From Microbulbifer sp. A4B17 (GTDB lineage Bacteria > Pseudomonadota > Gammaproteobacteria > Pseudomonadales > Cellvibrionaceae), in NCBI RefSeq assembly GCF_003076275.1, contig NZ_CP029064.1, positions 3,234,501 through 3,298,500 on the forward strand: DNA of 64,000 nucleotides, written 5' to 3'. The notes under the pieces are model-generated. The model made no database searches. It had not been told where the DNA came from and saw only the letters and a list, made by a program, of their open reading frames with translations. Positions 9,921 through 18,846 of this stretch are shown in pieces. The translations under genes were made by a program, and so were the position numbers. Numbering within the stretch: position 1 is the stretch's first letter; each line of letters begins with the position of its first letter.

Positions 9921-11306
9921 TTAAAATTGGTCCAAAGACCTTTTATCCTCAATAAACAGAACGCAAATAATAAAAGCAAACATTGCCAGGTAGGCATTGA
10001 CAGTAAATGCATAGTCGATACCTGACGGCATATCAGTAGCCATTGCCACTATTGTGGTATTTAACCCCAATCCCACGGCGCCTCCTGCTATTTGAAACAT
10101 AAAAATTATTGCACCTGCTAAGCTCGCCCTACTGGCATCAACAACTGTAATAGCCACAGTTGTAATAGTGGAATTGAATAAACCGATACCTGCACCCAAC
10201 ACCACCAAACCTGGAATTAAAGTAATGTAATGAGTGTCTTTATGGATATGGGATAAAATATACATTCCCAATGTCATCAGCAATGTAGCTGCTGATACTA
10301 TTTTCTTGGCCCCGAGGACATCATAGAACTTCCCCGCCAGAAAACCAAAAATACTAAAAGATAGCATCATAGGAATGAGCCCCATTCCAGCCTTTATCGC
10401 CGATGCACCGTGCATATTGGTTAGAAACTGTGGAATAAAAAACAACCCAGCAAAAAAAAGCGCAGAAATAAGTAAGGTAGCGATTCCAGCAAAAACAAAC
10501 TGCTTATTACCTGCCACATCTGGAGGAATTAATGCCTGCTGGCCCACCCTTTTCTCAACAGCAACAAAGAAACAAATAAGTACGAAAAAGGAGGCTATAA
10601 AACCAAGGACCAACGGGCTTTTGAAGCCAATATCAACAACAAGATCGAAAGCAAGCAACAGTGCAAATAGCGCCATCGATAGAAATGCAATCCCACCGTA
10701 GTCAATACGCTCGTCACAAGCTTCGGGAGAGTCATCGGGAATGACTTTCCAGCACACGTATAGTGCAATTGCTGATATAGGCAGATTGATAAAGAAGATC
10801 CACCTCCAACTGGCATAATCAGCCAGAGCACCTCCCAACAGGGGACCGACTGAATTGGCGATACCGCATACAGTAATTACCAATCCCCCCGCCAATCCCG
10901 CTCGCTTTTCAGTCATCAAACTGTAAGTCATGCCCAAAATCGATGGCCACATCATCGCTCCCCCAACCCCCATCAGGGCGCGGGATATTAACAACATTTC
11001 CATATTAACCGCTAATCCGCCCAATAGTGAGAAAAGCACGAACAGTAAGGTTCCAACAAAGAACACCCTTCTTCTCCCATACATATCAGCAAGACGACCG
11101 CCCGAGATAATCAGTACACCAAAAACCAAGGCATAACCATTGATAACCCACTGGGTCGTTGTTATATCTGAGTGGAATTCTCGCTCCATTGCCGGCAGCG
11201 CGGGAGAGAATGCAGTAAAATCATTGGCGACAAGAAAAATCGCTAAGGAAAGTGCAACTAAACCGAGATATAAATTTCTTTCAGTTGAGATTTCTTTACT
11301 GTCCAT
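9921..11306 (-). CDS. MFS transporter, DHA2 (14-helix drug:H+ antiporter) type, copy 1
   Basis: This is a probable multidrug or metabolite efflux pump of the inner membrane driven by proton import. The ~461 residues contain about 14 hydrophobic segments. Motif A after helix 2 is GGRLADMYGRRRVF, the DHA2-specific motif D is in helix 1 (NDFTAFSPALPAMEREF), and motif C lies in the segment VGPLLGGALAD. The ATG at 11306 is preferred to the GTG six bases upstream, because GAGGG lies at a good distance from the ATG. The gene converges with the preceding plus-strand gene. It is paralogous to the genes at 14058-15431 and 53748-55196. Substrate is unknown and no regulator gene is adjacent. Confidence 0.88.
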   Translation of the reverse strand: MDSKEISTERNLYLGLVALSLAIFLVANDFTAFSPALPAMEREFHSDITTTQWVINGYALVFGVLIISGGRLADMYGRRRVFFVGTLLFVLFSLLGGLAVNMEMLLISRALMGVGGAMMWPSILGMTYSLMTEKRAGLAGGLVITVCGIANSVGPLLGGALADYASWRWIFFINLPISAIALYVCWKVIPDDSPEACDERIDYGGIAFLSMALFALLLAFDLVVDIGFKSPLVLGFIASFFVLICFFVAVEKRVGQQALIPPDVAGNKQFVFAGIATLLISALFFAGLFFIPQFLTNMHGASAIKAGMGLIPMMLSFSIFGFLAGKFYDVLGAKKIVSAATLLMTLGMYILSHIHKDTHYITLIPGLVVLGAGIGLFNSTITTVAITVVDASRASLAGAIIFMFQIAGGAVGLGLNTTIVAMATDMPSGIDYAFTVNAYLAMFAFIICVLFIEDKRSLDQF

Positions 11307-11404
11307 ACCCACACCCTCAACTTCTCTTCAAAAGAAGGTTATCTTTCGACTGCCACATAATTTTTTAAATTTAAAAAAAGGAAATCCTGAATCCTAGTAG
11401 TGAC

Positions 11405-11640
11405 TATTAAGCATCTATCGCAAAGCGCCTCCCAATACCTTTTAAAATATTTGAAATCATTGCCAATAAGATCATATTAACTTCTAACCCAAAGGCTTCG
11501 CCCACAAACCCAAACATAAAGATAATCGCTATGCCAAACTAGCACCGTCAGATTTGACTACACTGATTGTCGCTACAACAATCCTAGTCGCTAGAATATT
11601 TACTTCACCGAACATGGCAAGTAGTATTGAGAATGTTATA
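11405..11640 (-). pseudogene. Frameshifted remnant of a further DHA2 MFS gene
   Basis: Translating the minus strand gives TRIVVATISVVKSDGASLA in one frame. After a single frameshift near 11531-11535 it continues IAIIFMFGFVGEAFGLEVN and then ILLAMISN-x-LKGIG, ending IDA and a stop. These match, in order, ITTVAITVVDASRASLAG, AIIFMFQIAGGAVGLGLN and TIVAMATDMPSGID of the neighbouring intact gene. Only the C-terminal quarter is recognisable. It stands just upstream of copy 1 and in the same orientation, so it is probably a decayed tandem duplicate. Confidence 0.75.
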
Positions 11641-11695
11641 TCTACCCTAACAGAGATAGATCAGAGTGCATTAATAGAGTTTCGCTAAGAAGCAC

Positions 11696-12166
11696 ATGTC
11701 TACAAATTACTACAAAGCGCCGAAGGCGAGCCTTGAAAGCAAGGCCCTTACCCAGAGAAGCACCATATCCTTCTTTACCGCCCTTAAAGCAACTTCTATA
11801 ACATGTATTATCCTGCCAATCATTATCGCGATATTTTCCTTACCAGGTGCCTCCACTCTTCAGATTATTAATGGCGTAGTGCCTATGTTGATTTTTTACC
11901 TGATCACTTCTGTCATATCCCTGATCGCAATCATGACTTACGGAAGGCTTATAAAGCATTTCCTGCTAAAACTGCAGATATATAACAGCGCCACCATGCT
12001 TTTAGGTGGCGCCCTGCCAAGTATTATTCTATATCTTATCGGTACGGTAACTTCAGAATCAGGCTTTTTTGCACTCGCAATCATTATTGCTTTATATGCA
12101 ATTCCTACTGCTTTTCTATGCCATTACTTTTTGGCCAAATCTAACAAGATTAAAGGAAATAAATGA
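11696..12166 (+). CDS. Four-helix membrane protein of unknown function
   Basis: I do not recognise a family. The 156-residue product has a polar N-terminus of about 27 residues (YKAPKASLESKALTQ), then four hydrophobic segments: about residues 30-50, 58-80, 98-118 and 122-145. It ends in a short lysine-rich tail, which suggests an inner-membrane protein with both ends in the cytoplasm. The first line, with a YKAP-like string near the start, resembles small uncharacterised membrane proteins common in gammaproteobacteria. The start ATG has only a weak purine stretch (AAGAAG) before it. It lies in AT-rich accessory DNA between an MFS remnant and a curlin pseudogene. Confidence 0.55.
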   Translation: MSTNYYKAPKASLESKALTQRSTISFFTALKATSITCIILPIIIAIFSLPGASTLQIINGVVPMLIFYLITSVISLIAIMTYGRLIKHFLLKLQIYNSATMLLGGALPSIILYLIGTVTSESGFFALAIIIALYAIPTAFLCHYFLAKSNKIKGNK

Positions 12167-12510
12167 AGTAGTCCTCAACTGCCTTTCCTGTGGCATAACT
12201 AATTTTTGGTCCAATATCTATTTACTACGCTGCCTTGGGAATTTCTTCTCATTACATTGACAGTTAATTCCCAAGGAAAAAATCTACGTTATAGCCGAAA
12301 ATCGGAATATCATCCTTTAATATAATTCAATATCGATTCAACGATAGCATTTTGAATGTCAGCGGTAACTTTGGGTGGAATAATTCAAGTAATTGCCCAC
12401 GGTTTTGAGAGCTGTCTTTGCTTAAGTAACTATTTAGCAGAGTCCCAAATCGACAAATATCGGGCACCAGTTTGATATAAATTAATGAGTCGTTTTTTAA
12501 GGGAAAAGAT
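12167..12510. other. Intergenic region with a perfect inverted repeat
   Basis: No gene is visible in these 344 bases. CCTTGGGAATT at 12233-12243 is repeated inverted at 12266-12276 with 22 bases between. The A-run follows the hairpin on the plus strand, so it does not have the form of a terminator for the upstream gene. It may be a protein-binding site or an insertion relic. Confidence 0.5.
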
Positions 12511-13597
12511 ATGAAAATTTACACCTCCATTGCCGCGGCAATCGCATTATCCATTAGCGGATATTCAGCTGCCAATACCACCATTGTTGTTCAAAATGGA
12601 AGTGGAAACAAAGCTACATCCAATCAGGCTGACCCAATCACTTCAGGTAACTTTTCGATATTCACACAAACCGGTGACAATAACTCATAAACCACATCTC
12701 AGGTCATCAACACTACGAGTAGTGTTATTAATAGTACCCAGCTCGGTGACAATAATACTGTTCTATCGATCGATCAAAGCGATGCCATTACATCCACCAT
12801 TACCATATTACAAATATGGTCAAACCAATATATTTAACGCGCTTCAAAGCAGTACAACATCGAGCGCCTCAACAACCACACAAACGGGCACGTTCAATCA
12901 ATACACTACAGTACAAACTAATTCAACTTTTGATACTACCGTAATCATCCAAAATGGAGACTCTAATAGCGGCTCTATGGTTCAGTCATCCTCTTCAGAT
13001 AATGGGCTATTTATTACCCAACTTGGAACGACTAATGTTGCAGGTGGAACTCAGTCAAGTGAGATCTCAGGAACCATCAATATATTACAGGATGGCACAT
13101 CAAATATGGCAGGAGGTACCCAGGCTCTTGGGGTAGGGAATAATCAGAGCACAACCTAATTGGGAACGAACAATACCTCATTAGTTCTTCAGTTTACCAG
13201 TAATGGCGATTTCGCCGAATTAATACAGGATGGAGATTCAAATGATGCTGATATTGAACAGGATTCAGGTATTGGTAACAGCATTTACGCTGAGCAACTA
13301 GGCAACAGCAATATGGTTATGACATTTCAAACAGGGGCAAGCAACGAAGGAGAAATCGAACGGGGTGGCATGAACAACTCAGCAGACCTCTCTCAGGATG
13401 GAGATATACTGGTAGCCTATATGGAGCAGGTTGGAGATTCTAACGGAACTACAATTACTCAGACATCGACGATGAATACAGCCAGCACCATGCAAATGGG
13501 TACTACAAACATCCATGACACCACCCAGGCATCAGCTGGGAACTCTGCAACAGCAACCCAAGTGGGCACCAGTAATGTAGGCACAATCCTGCAATAA
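12511..13597 (+). pseudogene. Curlin-repeat (CsgA/CsgB-like) amyloid gene, disrupted
   Basis: The reading frame begins with a good ribosome site (AAGGG at 12499-12503) and a signal peptide ending near YSAAN. It is then made of curlin-type repeats with Q-x-G-x-x-N spacing, for example FTQTGDNNS, TQLGDNNT, LQYGQTN, ITQLGTTN, LQDGTSN, EQLGNSN, TQVGTSN. Three lesions break it: TAA at 12688-12690 and TAA at 13157-13159, both where the repeat calls for CAA (Gln), and one extra A in the run at 12812-12814. Repairing these gives one frame of 361 codons ending at 13597. No csgEFG genes lie in the window. The intact product would be a secreted biofilm amyloid subunit. Confidence 0.85.
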
Positions 13598-14057
13598 TCC
13601 ATTGGGCGGCCTCTGGAAATTGAAGACTGAGGTCAGCCAAGTCCGTGGCATTGGTTTTCGAAGGATTAGCTTCTAGGACCTTGGATACTCACCAGTGCCC
13701 TTCTTCTCAAACTGATCAAGATGCTCTTTAGCCCGGTGTAAAAGGTTATAGATAGGTGGCTTGTTGGATTTAAAGCCGATCTTGAATTGGGGGGAAACCG
13801 CACACTCAGGACCATTATCCGAGGTGAACAAAGCAAGGCATTATTTATCTGATCTGTTCCCTGTAACGCACTAACCAACTGCACGATTAAAAATTCATCT
13901 GCACCATACAGTCGCTATATACCGTACGTGCCCCTTACAATTAAACTTCTCAAAGGTAATAATTATGACAGCATCAACAGATATATTTGAAAGGAAATTC
14001 TTTACTCTTAGCCCTATAACGAATCTCATTACTTGAGCAACAATAACGATTTTTCAG
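13598..14057. other. Gene-poor region after the curlin pseudogene
   Basis: These 460 bases hold no gene I can support. One plus-strand stretch around 13755-13850 reads GGNRTLRTIIRGEQSK, which faintly recalls the C-terminus of IS110-type transposases, but the match is too short to call. Confidence 0.4.
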
Positions 14058-15431
14058 TTAGTTATTCGCTTTCCCCTGAAATAAAACAAGCGAAAGCAAG
14101 AACCCTATCAGTACAATAAATCCATCTACCAGTAGCGCTCGGTTTACGCCGGTTGCAATATCCGGCGCTGATGCCAATATGGCTGAGTTAATCCCCAAAC
14201 CAACAGCACCACCCAAAAAACGAAACATATAGACAACAGCACCAGACAGACTCGATTTACTGGACTCCACAGAAGTAATTGCGGCAGTCACAGCGGCAGG
14301 ACTGAATATACCTAATCCAATACCGATCAATAACATACCCGGTACAAAGACTGGATAGACGATGTGATTACCGTGAACTGAAAGCATAAAAAGCCCCAGA
14401 CTCATCGCCAAAGCACCGGAACAGAGCAGTAGCTTTGGGCCAAGCCGCTCATGAATTGCCCCGGATACAAATGCAAAAATGCCAGAAGAGACCATAGCTG
14501 GCAACAAAGCCAATCCGGCCTGAAATGCGGAATAATGATGCACGCTAATAAAAAGCAAAGGGATATAGACAAGGATTGCAAAGAACGCGATAGCGACAAA
14601 AAAGACACTAACTGCTGATACCATGAAAACACGATTGCTAACCAAACTCGCAGGAATCAGTGCATCATCTGCCATATGTGACTCAATTATGATAAAGCTG
14701 ATCGTAGAGATAAGCGACACCACCAACAAGTAAACAACCAATGTTCCAGAAGTGGTTTTTCCCGTCATAAAATCCAAGGCCAGTAAAAACAGGAATAAAG
14801 ACAGGGAGAGTGTCAACACACCGAGATAATCAATTCTCTCCTCTTTTTTCTCATATTTTTCTTTGGGGTACTTTAATCCATAAAAAGCAACCACCAAAAT
14901 AGCAATGGGAATATTTACAAATAGAATCCAGCGCCAACTCAAAAAATCTGACAACACCCCACCAATGACAGGCCCGCAAGCTGTAGCCACGCCTAGCGCA
15001 GCCAAAATAAATCCCCCGACAAATTCAGCACGATCTGATGGCAACAGAGTGTAAGCCATTCCCAGCATTGCCGACCAGGCCAATGCACCCCCTAGCCCCA
15101 TTAATGCTCTGGCGATTAACAGCACCTTAACTTCATTCGCAAGACCACCCAGGAGAGATGAGAGAGAAAAGATAAAGATACCTATCAAAAAAATCTTTTC
15201 ACGCCCGTAGATATCCGCCAAACGACCACTGGTCACAATAATGACTCCATAGGCCAGGGCATAGGCATTCACTACCCAGTGCACAAATGATATACGGACA
15301 GAAAAGTCTTTGGCGATAGCGGGGAGAGCTGGTGAAAAGGCGGTGAAATCGCTGGCGATAAGGAATACTGATAGGAACAGGACAAACAGGCCCCAATATT
15401 GACTCCCAGTAATACTATTTATATTTGCCAT
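14058..15431 (-). CDS. MFS transporter, DHA2 type, copy 2
   Basis: A second 14-helix DHA2-type exporter of 457 residues. It shares the helix-1 string SDFTAFSPALPAI, the motif A region SGRLADIYGREKIF, and the C-terminal FLGGAVGLGINSAI with copy 1. It is divergent enough from copies 1 and 3 to be an old duplicate. A large charged loop (YPKEKYEKKEERIDY) separates the two halves. The start ATG lacks a clear ribosome site. A 27-base palindrome sits 19 bases upstream and may be its operator. Probable role: efflux of a toxic or signalling compound across the inner membrane; substrate unknown. Confidence 0.87.
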   Translation of the reverse strand: MANINSITGSQYWGLFVLFLSVFLIASDFTAFSPALPAIAKDFSVRISFVHWVVNAYALAYGVIIVTSGRLADIYGREKIFLIGIFIFSLSSLLGGLANEVKVLLIARALMGLGGALAWSAMLGMAYTLLPSDRAEFVGGFILAALGVATACGPVIGGVLSDFLSWRWILFVNIPIAILVVAFYGLKYPKEKYEKKEERIDYLGVLTLSLSLFLFLLALDFMTGKTTSGTLVVYLLVVSLISTISFIIIESHMADDALIPASLVSNRVFMVSAVSVFFVAIAFFAILVYIPLLFISVHHYSAFQAGLALLPAMVSSGIFAFVSGAIHERLGPKLLLCSGALAMSLGLFMLSVHGNHIVYPVFVPGMLLIGIGLGIFSPAAVTAAITSVESSKSSLSGAVVYMFRFLGGAVGLGINSAILASAPDIATGVNRALLVDGFIVLIGFLLSLVLFQGKANN

Positions 15432-15757
15432 TTTGGGCGTACAAGCTCTCTAGGCTGCTATAATTTAGCAGTCTAGCTCATGTTGCGAAGTTATTGCTTA
15501 TCTATAAAACCACTCATATAGATTATAGAGAAAATTATCAACAATAACTTTATTTAAGTCAGTATCTATTTCTCAAATGATCATCCCCAAATAAATATAT
15601 TTTAGCGCTCTACAGCCATACTTAACTATTACCAACCTACCCCTACAATTCCACCTCCATAACTTTCTTATTGTTGCCATACACAGCCACAACTTGCTAA
15701 ATCATCTTAAGCAAAGTTAAAATAGATGATCAACATGAACTGCATCTAGAGCATATA
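15432..15757. other. Divergent intergenic region
   Basis: Apart from the palindrome close to the MFS start, the 326 bases between the divergent MFS gene and the small secreted protein are AT-rich and show no gene or repeat. Confidence 0.4.
15450..15476. promoter_or_regulatory. Palindromic operator candidate upstream of MFS copy 2
   Basis: CTAGGCTGCTA and TAGCAGTCTAG are inverted copies (one mismatch) around a 5-base AT centre, 19 bases upstream of the MFS start. The length and symmetry suit a dimeric repressor such as TetR or MarR. No regulator gene is next to it, so the binding protein is unknown. Confidence 0.4.
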
Positions 15758-16099
15758 ATGAAATTTTTGAAGTTAATAGCTTTTGGATTATTTTTTACAT
15801 CGAACTTAGCCTTTGGCGAAGAAGACTTAAACACATCCTCCATTAAGCATATTGTATTTTATTCAACCGCATCATCTCGAGATGGTGAAATTGTTATTCA
15901 ATTAGAAAAGGAAACTGAAAACTGCCAGCAGTACTGGATAAGTGCAAAAGATAGCTTAGGCTACCGAAACACCATATCTTCAGCACTATCTGCATATCAC
16001 GCTCAATCAGAAGTATTAATAGGTGCCGATCCAAGTAGCCTATGGACTGGCAGTGGTGTTTACGACACCTGTGAAATTATTCATTTTCGAGTACTTTAA
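15758..16099 (+). CDS. Small exported protein, type related to 17030-17353
   Basis: I do not recognise a named family. The 113-residue product has a Sec signal peptide (residues 1-20, cleaved after NLAFG) and a mature part of about 92 residues rich in beta-strand-like sequence. It has two cysteines (in ENCQQYW and YDTCEI) that could form one disulfide. The order strand, N-C, a helix-like A-rich segment, V-x-I-G, D-x-C, terminal hydrophobic strand is also seen in the minus-strand protein 1 kb away. Together they suggest one small secreted or periplasmic family. A weak ribosome site precedes the ATG. Function unknown. Confidence 0.6.
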   Translation: MKFLKLIAFGLFFTSNLAFGEEDLNTSSIKHIVFYSTASSRDGEIVIQLEKETENCQQYWISAKDSLGYRNTISSALSAYHAQSEVLIGADPSSLWTGSGVYDTCEIIHFRVL

Positions 16100-16123
16100 T
16101 TAAACTCTCTCAATTTGAACCTA

Positions 16124-16145
16124 AACCGCCTTTAGAAAGGCGGTT
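16124..16145 (+). terminator. Hairpin after the small exported protein
   Basis: AACCGCCTTT and AAAGGCGGTT form a 10-bp stem with a very tight centre, 24 bases after the stop codon. No T-run follows, so termination is possible but not certain. Confidence 0.45.
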
Positions 16146-17029
16146 ACATCGGGAGATTATCGCTAAAAATATACCACCTATCCTCATAGCAGCTACGCCC
16201 CAGGAAAACTACAACCGATAATTTAACATTTTATATACCTCATAGCCTTTAGGCTTATACTGGCACGGTTTATTAAACATCTTTCAGTTAAGCAGGCGCT
16301 CTTGATATACCTCCCCCCTAAAGCCTTCCATGATAATAGGTTTCTCACTAGCTATAGAAATTCGAAAACTTGAGTAGACTTTGATTCTGTTTTCATTCAA
16401 CAGTGTATTCACGCTGTAGCCTCAAATGTGCGAACCAAAGAGCTGCCCCCACTAGCACCCTGTTGATGTGCAAATCCAATATAATTCTAACTCTAATCAA
16501 TCCAAACTTCGAAGCTGCATTAAAGGATTGGAAGACTGATAGCGGCCGAACTAGCCTTTATCCACCTCAATAAACGTTAGATTACCAATATCAACGACTG
16601 TTAGTGATTCCTTTCTAAGCTCCTAACAATTATTACCGCATATCAAAAAATTCGAATATAAATATAACCTTTTACCAGATCTTTGCTTCTAATCAATGGC
16701 AGTCCATATGATTTTTAATAGTGCTTTATTTTCTCTATAGACACTAGGAACTAGATATTGATAGCTCTAATACTTGGCAGGGCTCCCCATCCACGCCGAC
16801 CTTTCATTTCAGCCCGTATTAAAAACAAAAATTTCAGCTCCTAAATCTTTCCCAGGGCTGGAGCACGAAACTAGAAAAAAAATTTATTTAAGCAGGCACC
16901 ATAAAGTCTTAGTAAAACTCAAAAGAATCTAAGAACTAAGAACTAAGAACTAAGAACCCTATTTTCAAATACATATAAATCAATATCCTACTAGAAATTA
17001 GAGTAGCATGACAACAACACTAAATATAT
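16146..17029. repeat. Gene-poor stretch with a 4x 7-bp tandem repeat
   Basis: No gene can be supported in about 880 bases. At 16929-16956 the heptamer CTAAGAA is repeated four times without error. The rest is AT-rich with stops in all frames and looks like decayed DNA. Confidence 0.55.
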
Positions 17030-17353
17030 TTAATAAACATCAATTGAAACACCTGAAAAGCAGTCAGTGTCATCCTTGTAACTCCAAATACCGACTTTCT
17101 TGCCAGAAACTAAAGCCGTTGTTGCCAGGGTAAAGCTCCTCTGAAATACTCCTTCAGTCCCTGCATTAACAAGCTGGAATTTTATCTTACCAGAGCAATT
17201 ATCTGTATTTGATGAATACCACACCCAAAAAGCATCTGCATTCTGCGATGTAGATGATACTTTTGTCACTATAGCATCCTGAGTAAGATATCCCTCACCA
17301 GCATACGTGTTTATCGAAAGAAGCATGAAGAATAAAGTCAAAGATTTTCTCAC
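17030..17353 (-). CDS. Small exported protein, type related to 15758-16099
   Basis: The 107-residue product begins at a GTG with a ribosome site (GAGGA) and carries a signal peptide ending near NTYAG. The mature part has two cysteines (DNCSGKI and TDCFSGV), likely one disulfide, and beta-rich spacing. It parallels the protein at 15758: both have an N-C pair, a threonine/alanine-rich middle with V-x-I, and a D-x-C before a final hydrophobic strand. Family and function are unknown to me. It stands alone in AT-rich, gene-poor DNA. Confidence 0.6.
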   Translation of the reverse strand: MRKSLTLFFMLLSINTYAGEGYLTQDAIVTKVSSTSQNADAFWVWYSSNTDNCSGKIKFQLVNAGTEGVFQRSFTLATTALVSGKKVGIWSYKDDTDCFSGVSIDVY

Positions 17354-18846
17354 GTCGGTCCTCTACACATTAAGAATTTATTTAAAAGTAATTTAACTGC
17401 ATTTTAACAATTTATACACCTTCCGTCACCTTAAAAACACTTAAAACTAGCAAACCCACCACCCACATTGAAAGACAGAGGAGGCTGAGCTTAAACTGTA
17501 TTATTGAAATTACTCGCCCTGTATATTTTGAATTCAAATCTAACTACTTTCTTCAGACCCACCTTAATTTAGCATTATTCTACATCTCCTCAAACAATTC
17601 AAAATATCTGATTTAAGTTATTTTTATAAAAATCCAAAAGAAACGATCACCCAATGGATGAGGCTATACTCAATATTAATTTTGCCTATATTACGAAGTC
17701 TGTTAGTCCGCCAGACTTTACTTGATGGAGTCGCCCTGGCTATTTATATGCTTCATTTAAACCCAACGGCATACTAATGTAGTAATAATTGGTGCCGAGC
17801 CCAAAAAACTACTGTCGCGTGTAGACGACGAACACCCCAATATACCAAAGGGAACCCCTTCCAGCGAGCTCACTATTTAAAAGTCTCGTATTGTAGCCAT
17901 CGGAATTTATGCCCTAAAAAGTGCAGCACTACACCTAAAAATACTCCGCCTATTCTATACCCGCTTAATATTCCACCAAAATAACGCTTCCATTTTAATC
18001 GAAATTTAAAGGTTGCTTTAAAGGGCGTGCGGAAGCACGTAGATGACCCTATGCCAAGCCTTGCCTCTGCCCAATAAATTCAGTGCATTGCATTGGCAAT
18101 TGGCAGCACTCTTTTTCTTTAATACACCGCTAATCATGACTCCACCCCATCATCACTATTGTAGACTTTCATCCAAAATCCAAACTCTCGAATTTTGAAT
18201 ATAATTACTGGTCGCCCCATCAAAGCTTTATGCTAAGCCTAAATAAATGTCCACCAAGAAGAACTCAAAAACTGGAACCCCCGCCCCCTGAAATAAGCTG
18301 TAAATCCCAGCAATTGATACCATTTCTAACAATTATTACCCTAAAATATACATTTAAATCCGCAAGCTAAACCTCTCAGCACTCTACTGCGTTTTAGCGC
18401 CAAATTAGAGAACTACATTCCAAGAATTCAAACCTACAAATTACTTCCCAATTCAACCCCTAAGGATCTAATAATGCATCCCTATAGAAGATATCTAAGC
18501 GATATTAATCAACTTATTGTACATTTATTTAAGTGGGAATCTAGATATTCTAACCCAAGCATCAACGTCGAATTAAATCGAGTTTGACTATATTGTTGAT
18601 TCCCTTTGTGATAAAATTTACATGCATAAAGCTACAAGAATCATTAACTTGCTATTGGTATCTGCACAAGAGAATAAGTCCATGCGCTGATACCATAGCG
18701 TATTTGTTTGGCTTTACCAGCCGAGTCTTTTGCACAATTTAAGTTAAGGAGATAACAAAGGAAGATTTATATAATTATTGCTTGACAATAATATTAATTA
18801 CTTAATCCTTAGACAAAATAAACCATAGCACTATTAAGGAAACTAT
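17354..18846. other. 1.5-kb AT-rich region without recognisable genes
   Basis: All frames are broken by stops and I recognise no protein remnant, RNA gene or long repeat. It carries the promoter of the RHS operon near its right end; the ribosome site AAGGA at 18836-18840 is clear. The composition suggests old, decayed transferred DNA. Confidence 0.5.

Noticed and set aside
12688..12690. Stop-codon readthrough or recoding of TAA as Gln in the curlin gene
   Set aside because: All other genes in the window end normally with TAA and a separate frameshift is also present, so simple decay is the better explanation.
13750..13860. Possible IS110-type transposase relic (GGNRTLRTIIRGEQSK)
   Set aside because: Fewer than 20 residues resemble the family and no inverted ends or further pieces are seen.
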